This document shows, piece after piece, positions 1 through 8,544 of a DNA stretch of 64,000 nt. Origin of the DNA: Arthrobacter sp. DWC3 (GTDB lineage Bacteria; Actinomycetota; Actinomycetes; Actinomycetales; Micrococcaceae); NCBI RefSeq assembly GCF_002929375.1, contig NZ_PJIP01000001.1:248001-312000 (forward strand). Reading direction: 5' to 3'. The translations under genes and the position numbers were made by a program. Position 1 is the stretch's first letter. Each line of letters opens with the position of its first letter. The notes under the pieces are model-generated. The model was given only the letters and a program-made list of their open reading frames with translations. It had not been told where the DNA came from and made no database searches.

Positions 1-1997
1 CGGGGAGCCAGCTTGGACTCCTCGCCGGTGAGGGTGTCGCCGTCCACGCCGGTGATGTCCACGGGCGCGTCGGTGCGGTTGATGAGGAAGACGTAGTCGG
101 CGTCGTCGCCGGTGCGCAGCACCTGCTCGACGGCGCCGCGGAGCTCGGCGGGCAGCTCACTGGCGATCCCGGCGCGGGCGGCGAGGTCGCCGAGCACCGG
201 TGCGATGCCCTCCGCCCCGAGGCGTGCGCCGACGTAGGCGGCGCTGCCGGTCCCGACCGGTCGGCGCGTCACGGCGGCGTCCCCGGCGTGCTCGCCGGTG
301 GTGTAGCGGACGAGCACCTCGACGCCCTCGGCGCGGGGCTGCACGCGGTCGGCCCACAGTGTTGCGGCTGTGCCGTTGTCCAGCTGGACCTCCACGCCGT
401 CGAGCAGCGGGCCGAACTCGTCGATGCGCACGCCGAGCAGGTCGGCGAGGGCGCCGGGGTAGCCGCCGAGCCAGATGTGGTCGTTCTCGTCCGTGATGCC
501 GCTGAAGTAGCTCGCGGCGAGATGCCCGCCGTCCGCCACGTACTCCTCGAGGCGCGTCTTCAGCGCTGCGGGGACGGTGTGCAGGATGGGCGCGACGACG
601 AGGCCGTACCCGGTCAGGTCCGTGGCGGAGGGGACGACGTCGGCGCGGATGCCGAGGGCGAGGAACGCCGAGTACCAGTCGAGGGCCTCCTGCTTGTAGC
701 GCAGGCGGTCGGACGGGTGGGAGTCCTGTTCGGAGGCCCACCAGGAGTCCCAGTCGAAGAGGATCGCGGCGGGGGCGGCGCTGCGGCGGGATCCGACGAC
801 GGCGAAGAGCCCGGCGAGTTCACGGCCGAGGTCCACGACGTCGCGGAAGATGGGGCTGTCCTCGCCGGCGTGGGGGACCATCGCGGAGTGGAACTTCTCG
901 GCGCCGGCCTTGGACTGCCGCCACTGGAAGTAGCAGACGGCGTCCGCGCCGTGGGCCACGTGGGTCAGGGAGTCGCGGCGCAGGGCACCGGACTTCTTCG
1001 GGGTGTTGACGGGCTGCCAGTTCACGGCGCTGGTGGAGTGCTCCATGAGGAACCAGGGCCTGCCGCCGGCGATGTTGCCGGTGAGGTTCGCGGAGAAGGA
1101 GAGCTCGTCGACGGCCTGCGGGCCGGGCACGAAGTAGTGGTCGTTCGCGACGAAGTCCACCTCGGCGGCCCAGTCGGCGTAGTCCATGCCCTTGGTCTCG
1201 CCCATGACCATGAAGTTCGTGGTCACGGGGATGTCGGGGGTGATGCGGTTGAGGATGTCGCGTTCCTCGCGCAGGTACTGCTTGAGGGCGTCCGAGGAGA
1301 AGCGCTTGAAGTCGAGCTGCTGCGTGGGGTTCGGGTGCGAGGCGGCCTGGCGCGGAGGGAGGATCTGCTCGAAGCGCGTGTAACGCTGGGACCAGAAGTC
1401 CGTGCCCCAGGCGTCGTTGAGGGCGTCGATGCTGCCGTAGCGGTCGGTGAGCCAGGTGCGGAAGGCGCGGGCGGCGTCGTCGGAGTAGTCGTAGATGTTG
1501 TGGCAGCCGAGCTCGTTGGAGATGTGCCACGCGCAGACGGCCGGGTGGTCCTTGTAGCGTTCGGCCATACGGGCGACGAGCGTCAGGGCGTGCTCGCGGA
1601 AGACGGGGCTGGTGGGGCGCCAGTGCTGGCGCGCGCCGGGCCAGAGGGTACCGCCGTCGGCCGTGACGGGCAGGATCTCGGGGTGCTCCGCGGCGAGCCA
1701 CGGCGGCGGGGAGGCGGTGGCGGTGGCGAGGTCCACGGCGATGCCGTTGGCGTGGAGGAGATCGATGATCTCGTCGAGCCAGGCGAAGTTCCAGGTGTCG
1801 CGCTCGGGCTGCAGGCGGGCCCAGGAGAAGATCGCGAGCGACACCACGTTGACGCCGGCCTCCCGCATGAGCCGTACGTCCTCGTCCCACGTCTCGCGCG
1901 GCCACTGCTCCGGGTTGTAGTCCGCGCCGAAGGCCATCCGCTTGCGGTTCGGTTCGGTCGGCCAGCGCAGCCAGCGGTGGGTGGTGGGTGTTGACAC
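1..1997 (-). CDS. GH42 beta-galactosidase, 3' end cut by window edge
   Basis: Cytoplasmic glycoside hydrolase of family 42 that releases galactose from beta-galactosides brought in by the ABC system encoded just upstream. About 665 residues are visible; the C-terminus lies beyond the window start. The N-terminal TIM barrel is clear: the acid/base Glu lies in HISNELGCHN (about residue 162) and the nucleophile Glu in WFLMEHSTS (about residue 319), followed by the trimerisation and beta domains usual in GH42. The start is GTG at 1997, chosen because AAGGAG sits 7 nt upstream and the homology begins there. It is the last visible gene of the 5427-1 transcription unit and is separated from the binding-protein gene by two strong hairpins. 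The family is certain; the exact substrate is not. Confidence 0.95.
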   Translation of the reverse strand, partial: MSTPTTHRWLRWPTEPNRKRMAFGADYNPEQWPRETWDEDVRLMREAGVNVVSLAIFSWARLQPERDTWNFAWLDEIIDLLHANGIAVDLATATASPPPWLAAEHPEILPVTADGGTLWPGARQHWRPTSPVFREHALTLVARMAERYKDHPAVCAWHISNELGCHNIYDYSDDAARAFRTWLTDRYGSIDALNDAWGTDFWSQRYTRFEQILPPRQAASHPNPTQQLDFKRFSSDALKQYLREERDILNRITPDIPVTTNFMVMGETKGMDYADWAAEVDFVANDHYFVPGPQAVDELSFSANLTGNIAGGRPWFLMEHSTSAVNWQPVNTPKKSGALRRDSLTHVAHGADAVCYFQWRQSKAGAEKFHSAMVPHAGEDSPIFRDVVDLGRELAGLFAVVGSRRSAAPAAILFDWDSWWASEQDSHPSDRLRYKQEALDWYSAFLALGIRADVVPSATDLTGYGLVVAPILHTVPAALKTRLEEYVADGGHLAASYFSGITDENDHIWLGGYPGALADLLGVRIDEFGPLLDGVEVQLDNGTAATLWADRVQPRAEGVEVLVRYTTGEHAGDAAVTRRPVGTGSAAYVGARLGAEGIAPVLGDLAARAGIASELPAELRGAVEQVLRTGDDADYVFLINRTDAPVDITGVDGDTLTGEESKLAP

Positions 1998-2050
1998 GGT
2001 ACAGCTCCTTGGGGTGTTGCCTGAGGCTCTTGTGACGCACGCGTGATGCT

Positions 2051-2091
2051 CCCCGCCGTCGTGCCTGTGGAAGGGGGCGACGACGGCGGGG
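2051..2091 (-). terminator. Strong hairpin between binding-protein gene and GH42 gene
   Basis: Perfect 12-bp inverted repeat (CCCCGCCGTCGT / ACGACGGCGGGG) with a 17-nt loop and no T-tract. It follows the binding-protein gene and precedes the GH42 gene on the same strand. It could be a partial terminator or an mRNA-stability element that lets the binding protein be made in excess. Confidence 0.6.
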
Positions 2092-2106
2092 TGCAGCGGG
2101 TGGAAC

Positions 2107-2142
2107 GGGCCGGGCGGGTGCGCGCGAGCTCCCGCCCGGCCC
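2107..2142 (-). terminator. Second strong hairpin, 18 nt after the binding-protein stop codon
   Basis: Perfect 12-bp stem (GGGCCGGGCGGG / CCCGCCCGGCCC) with a 12-nt loop, directly downstream of the solute-binding protein gene. Together with the hairpin at 2051-2091 it makes a tandem pair that probably attenuates read-through into the GH42 gene or protects the upstream mRNA from 3' decay. Confidence 0.6.
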
Positions 2143-2159
2143 GGGTCTGTGGACCGGGA

Positions 2160-3512
2160 CTACTCCGAGACGGTGAAGCCCTGCTCGGTGCCGTACTTGA
2201 TGCTGGCGTCCTGCCAGGCCTTCAGTCCGTCCTTGAGCGGGGTGTCCGAGACGTAGGCCTGGCCGGCGGTGTCGTTGAAGACGCTGTTCGCGTAGACCTG
2301 GAAGGGCAGGTAGGACCAGCCTTCGGGGACGTTCTGCGCGGACTCGGCGAAGATCTCGTTGGCTTTCTGGCCGCCGAAGTACTCGAACTCGGAGTTGAGG
2401 AACTCCTCCGACTCGAGGGCCGCCGACGTCGCCGGGAAGGCACCGCCGTCGATCCGGGTCTGCACGCCGTCGCCCACGTTGGCGTAGTCGAGGAAGGCGT
2501 ACGCGAGGGCGCCCTGCTCGCTCGCTGCGGGGATGGTCAGCGAGCTTCCGCCGTTCTCGGCGCTCGCGGTGCCTCCCTCTTCCCACTGGGGGAGCGGGGC
2601 TGCACGCCACTTGCCGGCGGAGGCGGGGACGCCGGAGGTGAAGTTGCCGGGCATCCATGCGCCGGTGGCGAGGGTGGCGATGGTGCCGGAGCCCAGGCCC
2701 TGGTACCACTCGTCACTCCAGGAGCTGATGGGGGCCAGGAGGTCCTCGTCGAGCAACTGCTGCCAGGTCTCTGCGTACTTGGTGGTGCCCTCGTCGGAGA
2801 AGTCGACCTTCACGTCGGTGCCGTCCACCGTGTAGGGCTTGCCGCCGGCCTGCCAGATGAGGCTGGTGGCGAAGCCGGCGTCGCCCGTGTCGTTGGCGAT
2901 GTACACGTTGGGGTCGGCCGCGTGGAGTGCGCGGGCCGCCTCGACGTATTCGTCCCACGTGGTGGGGACCTCCACGCCGTACTTCTCGAAGACCTCGGTG
3001 TTGTAGAACAGGGCCATGGGCCCGGAGTCCATGGGGAGGCCGTAGATGCCCTCGCCTGCCTGGACCGAGCTCCACGGGCCGGGGCTGAAGGTGTCGGAGA
3101 GGTCGCCGGCGCCGTAGCCGGTGAGGTCCTTGACGGATTCGGCGAGGGCGAACTGGGGCAGCGCGTAGTACTCGATCTGCGCGACGTCCGGTACGCCCGA
3201 GCCGGCGGCGATCGCGTTCTGCAGCGCCGTGTACTGGTCGTTGCCGGTGCCGGCGTTCACGAGGTCGATGTTCACGTTCGGGTGCTCCGCCTCGAAGTCC
3301 TCGACGACCTTCTCGAGCGTGGGCTCCCAGGCCCAGACGGTGAGGTCGCCACCCTCCTCGAGGGCTGCCTGGACGTCCTCGGCGCTGACCTCTTCGGGGG
3401 CCGCGCCGCCGGCGTCGTTCCCGCCTCCGCCGCCGCAGGCGGTGAGGGCGAGGGCTGCCGCGAGGGCGAGTGCCGAACCGCGCAGCACTGCCGGGGAGAT
3501 TCTGCTCTTCAT
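2160..3512 (-). CDS. Sugar ABC transporter substrate-binding lipoprotein (family 1)
   Basis: Extracellular binding protein (450 aa) of a carbohydrate ABC importer. It begins with a lipoprotein signal peptide ending in the lipobox LTAC-G, then a Gly-rich linker and a family 1 (MalE/UgpB-like) solute-binding fold. The ATG at 3512 is preceded by AAGGA. The gene is first in the order binding protein, GH42 and lies 50 nt downstream of the two permease genes, so the unit reads permease F, permease G, binding protein, glycosidase. No ATPase gene is present, as is common in actinobacteria where a shared MsiK-type ATPase serves several importers. The likely ligand is a galactoside or galacto-oligosaccharide, inferred from the GH42 neighbour. 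Confidence 0.93.
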   Translation of the reverse strand: MKSRISPAVLRGSALALAAALALTACGGGGGNDAGGAAPEEVSAEDVQAALEEGGDLTVWAWEPTLEKVVEDFEAEHPNVNIDLVNAGTGNDQYTALQNAIAAGSGVPDVAQIEYYALPQFALAESVKDLTGYGAGDLSDTFSPGPWSSVQAGEGIYGLPMDSGPMALFYNTEVFEKYGVEVPTTWDEYVEAARALHAADPNVYIANDTGDAGFATSLIWQAGGKPYTVDGTDVKVDFSDEGTTKYAETWQQLLDEDLLAPISSWSDEWYQGLGSGTIATLATGAWMPGNFTSGVPASAGKWRAAPLPQWEEGGTASAENGGSSLTIPAASEQGALAYAFLDYANVGDGVQTRIDGGAFPATSAALESEEFLNSEFEYFGGQKANEIFAESAQNVPEGWSYLPFQVYANSVFNDTAGQAYVSDTPLKDGLKAWQDASIKYGTEQGFTVSE

Positions 3513-3562
3513 GGGGTTCCTTTTCACTTCATCGTTTTCGGAAGGGGGATTCGGGAGGTGTC

Positions 3563-4489
3563 TTACTCTTTGACCGCGCCGGCGCTGAGGCCCGACTGCC
3601 AGTAGCGCTGCAGCAGCAGGAACGCGGCGATCAGCGGGAGGATGGTGAGGAGCGAGCCGGTGATGACGAGGTTGAAGATCGCTTCGCCGCCGGCCGTCGA
3701 GGCCTGGGCGTTCCACGCATTGAGGCCCAGGGTCAGCGGGTACCAGGCCGGGTCCTTGAGCATGATCAGCGGCAGGAAGTAGTTGTTCCACGTGGCCACC
3801 ATGGTGAACAGCAGCACCGTGACGATGCCCGGGCCCAGCAGCGGCAGGCAGATCTGGAAGAACGTGCGGAATTCGCCGGCGCCGTCCATGCGGGCCGATT
3901 CCAGCAGTTCGGTGGGAATGGCCTCGGAGGCGAACGTCCACATCAGGTACAGGCCGAACGGCGAGATGAGGGACGGGATGATCACCGACCACGGGGTGTT
4001 GGTGAGGCCCATCTCGCTGAACATGAGGAACGTGGGGACCGCCAGGGCGGTGCCGGGCACGGCCACGGCACCGATGACGACGGCGAACACGGCCTTCTTG
4101 CCGGGGAAGGCGAACTTCGCCAGCGCGTAGCCGCCGAGGACGGCGAGGAACGTGGCCCCGCCGGCGCCCACCACCACGTACAGCACGGTGTTGAGGAACC
4201 AGCGGCCGAAGATGCCGTCGTCGTAGGCGAGGGTGTCGCCGATATTGGTGAACAGGGCGAAGTCGCCGCTGAACCAGAGGCCGAACGAGGTGAAGAGATC
4301 GGCCTGGGTCTTGGAGGAGTTGATGAACAGCCAGACCAGGGGGATGAGGCTGTAGATCAGGACGACGCCCGTCAGGACGGTGAGCAGGACGCTGCGCTTC
4401 GGGTTGTCGACGCCGCGGCGTGTGCTCCTCATGCGCACGTACGCGGGCTTCGGCTTCTGGGCGCGGGTGGGTTCGACGGCGACGCTCAT
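3563..4489 (-). CDS. Sugar ABC transporter permease (MalG type)
   Basis: Integral membrane permease (308 aa) of the carbohydrate importer, with about six transmembrane helices. The EAA loop that docks the ATPase is visible around ESARMDGAGEFRTFFQICLP, and the protein ends in the GxxxGAVKE tail typical of MalG-like permeases. The ATG at 4489 has GAGAG a few bases upstream. The stop of the preceding permease gene lies only 2 nt before this start, so the two are translationally linked. The cytoplasmic N-terminus is basic. Confidence 0.94.
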   Translation of the reverse strand: MSVAVEPTRAQKPKPAYVRMRSTRRGVDNPKRSVLLTVLTGVVLIYSLIPLVWLFINSSKTQADLFTSFGLWFSGDFALFTNIGDTLAYDDGIFGRWFLNTVLYVVVGAGGATFLAVLGGYALAKFAFPGKKAVFAVVIGAVAVPGTALAVPTFLMFSEMGLTNTPWSVIIPSLISPFGLYLMWTFASEAIPTELLESARMDGAGEFRTFFQICLPLLGPGIVTVLLFTMVATWNNYFLPLIMLKDPAWYPLTLGLNAWNAQASTAGGEAIFNLVITGSLLTILPLIAAFLLLQRYWQSGLSAGAVKE

Positions 4490-4491
4490 GG

Positions 4492-5427
4492 TCAGCTCTC
4501 CTTCCGCATGCCGCGCAGCTGCACTGCGTAGGCGATGACCATGGTGATGACGCCCATGATGATGGCCACGGTGGCGGAGTAGTTGTACTGCTGGCCGGAG
4601 AAGCTCAGCGAGTAGGCGTAGAGGTTGGGGGTGAAGTACGTGGAGATGGAGTTCGGCGCGAGGCTCTGCAGGATCGCGGGCTCGTTGAAGAGCTGGAAGC
4701 TGCCGATCACCGAGAAGATGCCGGCCACCACCATGGCCCCGCGGATGGCGGGGAGCTTGATGGCGGTGACGAGGCGGAACTGGCTGGCGCCGTCGATCTC
4801 GGCGGCCTCGTAGAGGGACTTCGGGATGACGCTGAGCGCGGAGTAGAAGATGAGCATGTTGTAGCCGATGAACTCCCACGTGACGATGTTGCCGATCGAG
4901 GCGAGGATCAGTTCGGGGGAGAGCGGGTTCGGCAGGTTGATGCCGAGGGCGCTGTTGATGTTGCCCACCAGGCCGAACCGCGTGCCGTACATGAAGCCCC
5001 ACATGAGGCTCGCGACCACGGCGGGCACGGCGTAGGGGAGGAAGATCGAGATCCTGAAGAAGGACTTGCCGTAGAGCCGGCCGCTGTCCAGCGCCAGGGC
5101 CACCAGCAGGGCGATCAGCAGCATCACCGGCACCTGCACCGCGAGGAAGAGCACCACGCGGAGGAGGGATGACCAGAACTGGGGGTCCTGCAGGGCCTGG
5201 GTGTAGTTGGCGAGGCCCACGAAGCCGTTGCCGCCCACGAGCTGGTTGCGGAAGAAGCTGAGCCAGATGGAGTAGGCGATCGGGGCCAGGAAGACGACCG
5301 CGAAGACCGCCATGAAGGGTCCGATGAACAGCCAGCCCGACCAGGAGGTCCGGGTGCGCCTCTGCGCTCGCTTCGCGGGCCTGGGCTGCGTGCCGAGCGT
5401 GGCCGGTGGGGGTGACGCCGTCGTCAT
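4492..5427 (-). CDS. Sugar ABC transporter permease (MalF type)
   Basis: First gene of the operon, a 311-aa permease with about six membrane helices and an EAA loop near YEAAEIDGASQFRLVTAIKL. It pairs with the MalG-type permease to form the translocation pore. The start ATG at 5427 is supported by AAGGA 7 nt upstream; a longer reading from 5478 would run through the operator region and is unlikely. The promoter lies in the 90-nt space shared with the divergent LacI gene, which holds two operator palindromes, so expression should be repressed by that regulator and released by a sugar. Confidence 0.94.
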   Translation of the reverse strand: MTTASPPPATLGTQPRPAKRAQRRTRTSWSGWLFIGPFMAVFAVVFLAPIAYSIWLSFFRNQLVGGNGFVGLANYTQALQDPQFWSSLLRVVLFLAVQVPVMLLIALLVALALDSGRLYGKSFFRISIFLPYAVPAVVASLMWGFMYGTRFGLVGNINSALGINLPNPLSPELILASIGNIVTWEFIGYNMLIFYSALSVIPKSLYEAAEIDGASQFRLVTAIKLPAIRGAMVVAGIFSVIGSFQLFNEPAILQSLAPNSISTYFTPNLYAYSLSFSGQQYNYSATVAIIMGVITMVIAYAVQLRGMRKES

Positions 5428-5452
5428 GGGTGGATCCTTCTGACTCTTGGTG

Positions 5453-5468
5453 ATGTTTGCGTAAACAT
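5453..5468. promoter_or_regulatory. LacI-family operator 1
   Basis: ATGTTTGCGTAAACAT, a 16-bp near-perfect palindrome with a central CG, located between the permease operon and the divergent LacI gene. It lies 26 nt before the permease start, suited to block that promoter. One base differs from operator 2. Confidence 0.85.
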
Positions 5469-5486
5469 AGCGGGGCAATGAGCAGG

Positions 5487-5502
5487 ATGTTTACGTAAAC
5501 AT
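5487..5502. promoter_or_regulatory. LacI-family operator 2
   Basis: ATGTTTACGTAAACAT, a perfect 16-bp palindrome centred 34 bp from operator 1. It ends 18 nt before the LacI start, so it should mediate autoregulation and possibly cooperative binding or looping with operator 1. Confidence 0.88.
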
Positions 5503-5520
5503 TGTTGTTACGATGGTCAC

Positions 5521-6567
5521 ATGTCAACCACGCCGCGTCAACACCTCGTCCGTGAGGACCGGCGTGTCTCCATGTCCGACGTCGCCCGCCTGGCAGGAGT
5601 CTCGGCCCAGACGGTGTCCCGGGTCGCCAACGGCAGCCCCGGTGTCATCGAGGCGACGCGGCAGCAGGTCATCAAGGCCATGGACGAGCTGGGGTACCGG
5701 CCCAACAGCGCGGCGCGGGCGCTGAAGCGGGGGAGCTTCAGGACGCTCGGTGTCATCCTCTTCACGCTCTCCACCACCGGCAACGTCCGCACGCTCGGGG
5801 CCATCGCCGCCCGAGCCGCCGAGGAGGACTACGCCATCACGCTGATCCCCGTCTCCGCGCCGACGCAGGCCGGCGTGCGGGGTGCGTTCTCGCGGCTGAA
5901 CGAGTTGGCGGTGGACGCCATCATCGTGATCATGGAGGTCCACCTGCTCGACGCCGCCACGGTGTCCCTGCCGCCGGGCGTGCACGCCGTGGTGGTCGAC
6001 TCCGACGCGAGCGACGGCTACAGCGTGATCGACACGGACCAGGCCGACGGCGCGCAGAAGGCCGTGGAGCACCTGCTGGAACTGGGGCACACGACGGTGT
6101 GGCACGTGGCGGGGCCCTCGGCGTCGTTCGCGTCGGAGCGGCGCGTGAATGCGTGGCGGTCGACCCTTGCCGCGCGGGGTCTCGTGGAGCCGCCGCTGCT
6201 GCGGGGGGACTGGTCGGCGGACTCGGGGTACGAGGCCGGGCTGACACTCGCCGGATCGGACTGCACGGCCGTGTTCGTGGCGAACGACCAGATGGCGCTG
6301 GGGGTGTTGCGGGCCTTCCACGAGAAGGGCATCAGGGTGCCGCAGGATGTCTCGATCGTGGGTTTCGACGACATCCCGGACAGTACGTCGTTCAGCCCGC
6401 CCCTGACCACGGTCCATCAGGATTTCGCGGAGGTGGGCCGGCGCTGCGTGGACAAGGTGCTGAAGCAGATGCGGGAGAACTCGACGGAGCCGGGACGCGA
6501 GCTGGTGCCCACGCGGCTGGTCGTCCGGGAGAGCACAGCAGCACTCGATGGTCGGCTCCGCCCCTGA
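5521..6567 (+). CDS. LacI-family transcriptional repressor
   Basis: DNA-binding regulator (348 aa) of the divergent galactoside operon. The helix-turn-helix is MSDVARLAGVSAQTVSRVAN at residues 18-37, followed by the hinge helix (RPNSAARALKRG) and a periplasmic-binding-protein-like sensor domain ending in the usual FDDIPDSTSFSPPLTTVHQD segment. ATG 5521 is the longest start and has no clear ribosome binding site; ATG 5572, just before the HTH, is an alternative. The 16-residue extension before the HTH is slightly longer than usual. Inducer is probably a galactoside, inferred from the neighbours. Confidence 0.93.
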   Translation: MSTTPRQHLVREDRRVSMSDVARLAGVSAQTVSRVANGSPGVIEATRQQVIKAMDELGYRPNSAARALKRGSFRTLGVILFTLSTTGNVRTLGAIAARAAEEDYAITLIPVSAPTQAGVRGAFSRLNELAVDAIIVIMEVHLLDAATVSLPPGVHAVVVDSDASDGYSVIDTDQADGAQKAVEHLLELGHTTVWHVAGPSASFASERRVNAWRSTLAARGLVEPPLLRGDWSADSGYEAGLTLAGSDCTAVFVANDQMALGVLRAFHEKGIRVPQDVSIVGFDDIPDSTSFSPPLTTVHQDFAEVGRRCVDKVLKQMRENSTEPGRELVPTRLVVRESTAALDGRLRP

Positions 6568-6721
6568 GGGCAGGGGTGCACCACCTTCACGTCGGGTCGA
6601 CGCCTGCAGTCCTTGCTGTCGATCGGCCGAGGCCGGGACGAGGGCGCCACCACGGTGGAAGCTGTGGTCCCGGTCCCGGTCCTGGTACGGGTAGGTTGGA
6701 CGCGTCGAGGGAGGGAGACTC

Positions 6722-7594
6722 ATGGGGGAGCAGCACTCCCGATCCCGTTACCTGCTCGAGGACGCGGGGGACTACGTGTGCCTTCAGTGGTGCGGGGAGA
6801 TCACCGTGGGATCGTCCGACGTCCTGGCTGCGGCCACGGCGGTCACAGAGGCATCCCCTGGCGGTCCGCGCCCCCTCCTGGTGCGCATCGGGCTCATCGA
6901 ACACATCACCCCGGAAGCCAAGCAGCTCCTGATCAGGGACGACCGCTCCTCCCGCATCGCCATCGTCGGCACCGACGACGTCGGACGGGTCCTCACGGCA
7001 TTCACCCACCGGTCGGTGACTCCCACCCGGTACTTCACCGATGACGACGAAGCCGCCGCATGGCTGCTCGATGACACCCGTGACCACCCCAGCATCTTCG
7101 GCGAGAGCTACGGCGTGCAGAAAGCCTTCACCTCCGAGATGCGTGACGGCCTGCTCTGCGTCACCTGGACGCAGAGCATCCACATCACGGACGCCATCGC
7201 GGAGAACATCGTCCTGCGAGCCGAATTCATGAATCCCGTATCGTGTCCGCCCATGCTCCTGGACCTCCACCAGGTCATGTCGGCGACGGACGGTGCGATG
7301 AAGATCCTCGCGGACGGGTTGAACATCGTTGCCCTGGCCGTCGTCAGCACGGATCCCCGCGGTCGGGCGCTGATCGCCTATTTCAAGCAACGGACACACC
7401 CTCCCTACAGAACCCGACACTTCGGCTCCGTCGGGGAAGCCATGCAGTGGCTGGCCCTCACGCCGACGCCCTGGCGTCCCGGCGGCGCTCCATCCGCAGG
7501 ACCCGTCCCTACCCGCGCCCCGACTCTTCACCGGACCAGGGTGCTACTTTCGAGCGATGGAGACGGACTGGATCGAGCACCGACGAGCCGATGA
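6722..7594 (+). CDS. Tandem-domain STAS/SpoIIAA-like protein, unknown function
   Basis: A 290-aa soluble protein built from two copies of the same roughly 120-residue domain. The first runs about residues 8-120 and ends PTRYFTDDDEAAAWL; the second runs about 134-250 and ends RTRHFGSVGEAMQWL. Each has the layout strand, cPPMLLDL or PLLVRI strand, helix, AIVG or ALAVVS strand, and the final aromatic-rich motif, which recalls STAS/SEC14-like (SpoIIAA-type) folds. A single-domain paralogue lies at 8541-8927. The start has GAGGGAG upstream. Its last 38 nt overlap the next gene in another frame, and the tail after residue 250 is low complexity, so the C-terminus may be a recent extension. Function unknown; a role in stress signalling is a guess. 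Confidence 0.75.
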   Translation: MGEQHSRSRYLLEDAGDYVCLQWCGEITVGSSDVLAAATAVTEASPGGPRPLLVRIGLIEHITPEAKQLLIRDDRSSRIAIVGTDDVGRVLTAFTHRSVTPTRYFTDDDEAAAWLLDDTRDHPSIFGESYGVQKAFTSEMRDGLLCVTWTQSIHITDAIAENIVLRAEFMNPVSCPPMLLDLHQVMSATDGAMKILADGLNIVALAVVSTDPRGRALIAYFKQRTHPPYRTRHFGSVGEAMQWLALTPTPWRPGGAPSAGPVPTRAPTLHRTRVLLSSDGDGLDRAPTSR

Positions 7595-7910
7595 CGGGGA
7601 ACGAGTCGGGTGGATGAAACCCGTCGGTGAGGGCTTCGTCGCCATCGACTTGCTGGGGCGTCGAAGGACCGACGCCATGGACTGGCTCAGCGCCGAGGAA
7701 GCCCTCGAGGCACTCGGACTCGGCTACCTCGCTGATCCCCATGAGTTGAGGCTCGAGAGCGGCGCCTGGCTGCGTGTCCGTATCGCGGAGGTCTCACCCA
7801 CCACGATCCGCGTGAAGAAGGATGACTGGGGCGACATGACCGCGCCCCAGATCTACTACTCGGTGCCCTTCCCCGTGGACGAGGAGCAACTCCGCCCCCT
7901 GGCCGTATGA
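7557..7910 (+). CDS. Small hypothetical protein
   Basis: A 117-aa soluble protein with an acidic C-terminus and no signal peptide or membrane segment. It reads like a compact alpha/beta protein (WLSAEEALEALGLGYLADP, then a beta-rich RVKKDDWGDM region). It begins with ATG inside the last 38 nt of the preceding gene, a long out-of-frame overlap, and no strong ribosome binding site is seen, so it may be translated by coupling. I do not recognise the family. The reading frame is supported by actinobacterial third-position GC and a normal residue composition. Confidence 0.65.
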   Translation: METDWIEHRRADDGERVGWMKPVGEGFVAIDLLGRRRTDAMDWLSAEEALEALGLGYLADPHELRLESGAWLRVRIAEVSPTTIRVKKDDWGDMTAPQIYYSVPFPVDEEQLRPLAV

Positions 7911-7971
7911 AGAGGCCCCGTACCCTCGTCCGCAAGGTTTCCACGGCTCTGTTCCCGCCGGCGTCAGTGTG

Positions 7972-8544
7972 TCATTCTTCCCGTCGGGCGAAGAGCCCCA
8001 GGCTGTAGGCGAGCAGGATGAGCGCCATGACCAGCCCTGATCCGACAGCTGCTCCCAGTGCGCCGGCCGGGGTTGCGACGAGCAGGCCCAGACCACCGAG
8101 GAGGAGGAGGGCACCGCCCAGCAGGTAGAACATGCGTTCGTTGAAGGCCCAGGCGAAGGGCAGGAAATGGAGACCCACCACCAGCGCGATCAACGCAGGC
8201 CGGAGTTCCGCTCTCCCCACCGATTCGAGCAACCGCCCGCCGACCGCTATCAGCGCGAGTTCCATCACGACACACAGGACGTACGCTCCGATGTGCCGCC
8301 TGCGCGGCGGGACGAAGGGGCCGAGGAATCGCGGGGCGGCGAAGAGGAACCAGAGGGTGGCACTGACGGAAGCGATGACGAGGATGCGCGCCGTGACGGA
8401 CAGCACGTCCGTGAAACCCGGCGTGTAGGAGAAGACGAAGACGCACGCTCCGATGAGTCCGATGAGGCTTCCCGTCCGCCGTGGGTCCGCGAAGAGCGGA
8501 GGTGCGGATGTCGAGGGGGCATCAGTGTCCGGGCGCGGGGTCAC
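7972..8544 (-). CDS. Multi-pass membrane protein, unknown function
   Basis: A 190-aa integral membrane protein with about six hydrophobic segments, beginning after a Pro/Asp-rich cytoplasmic head. The middle has a basic loop (VPPRRRHIGAY) and the conserved-looking LVVGLHFLPFAWAF segment. The GTG start at 8544 overlaps the TGA of the preceding gene by four bases (GTGA), which argues for this start and for translational coupling with the STAS-like paralogue. It resembles small membrane proteins of the DUF7010 kind, but I could not verify that. No enzymatic motif is visible. Confidence 0.75.
   Translation of the reverse strand: MTPRPDTDAPSTSAPPLFADPRRTGSLIGLIGACVFVFSYTPGFTDVLSVTARILVIASVSATLWFLFAAPRFLGPFVPPRRRHIGAYVLCVVMELALIAVGGRLLESVGRAELRPALIALVVGLHFLPFAWAFNERMFYLLGGALLLLGGLGLLVATPAGALGAAVGSGLVMALILLAYSLGLFARREE

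Noticed and set aside
288-1994. Long open frame on the plus strand opposite the GH42 gene
   Set aside because: It is an antisense shadow created by high third-position GC; the GH42 gene has full catalytic motifs and a ribosome binding site.
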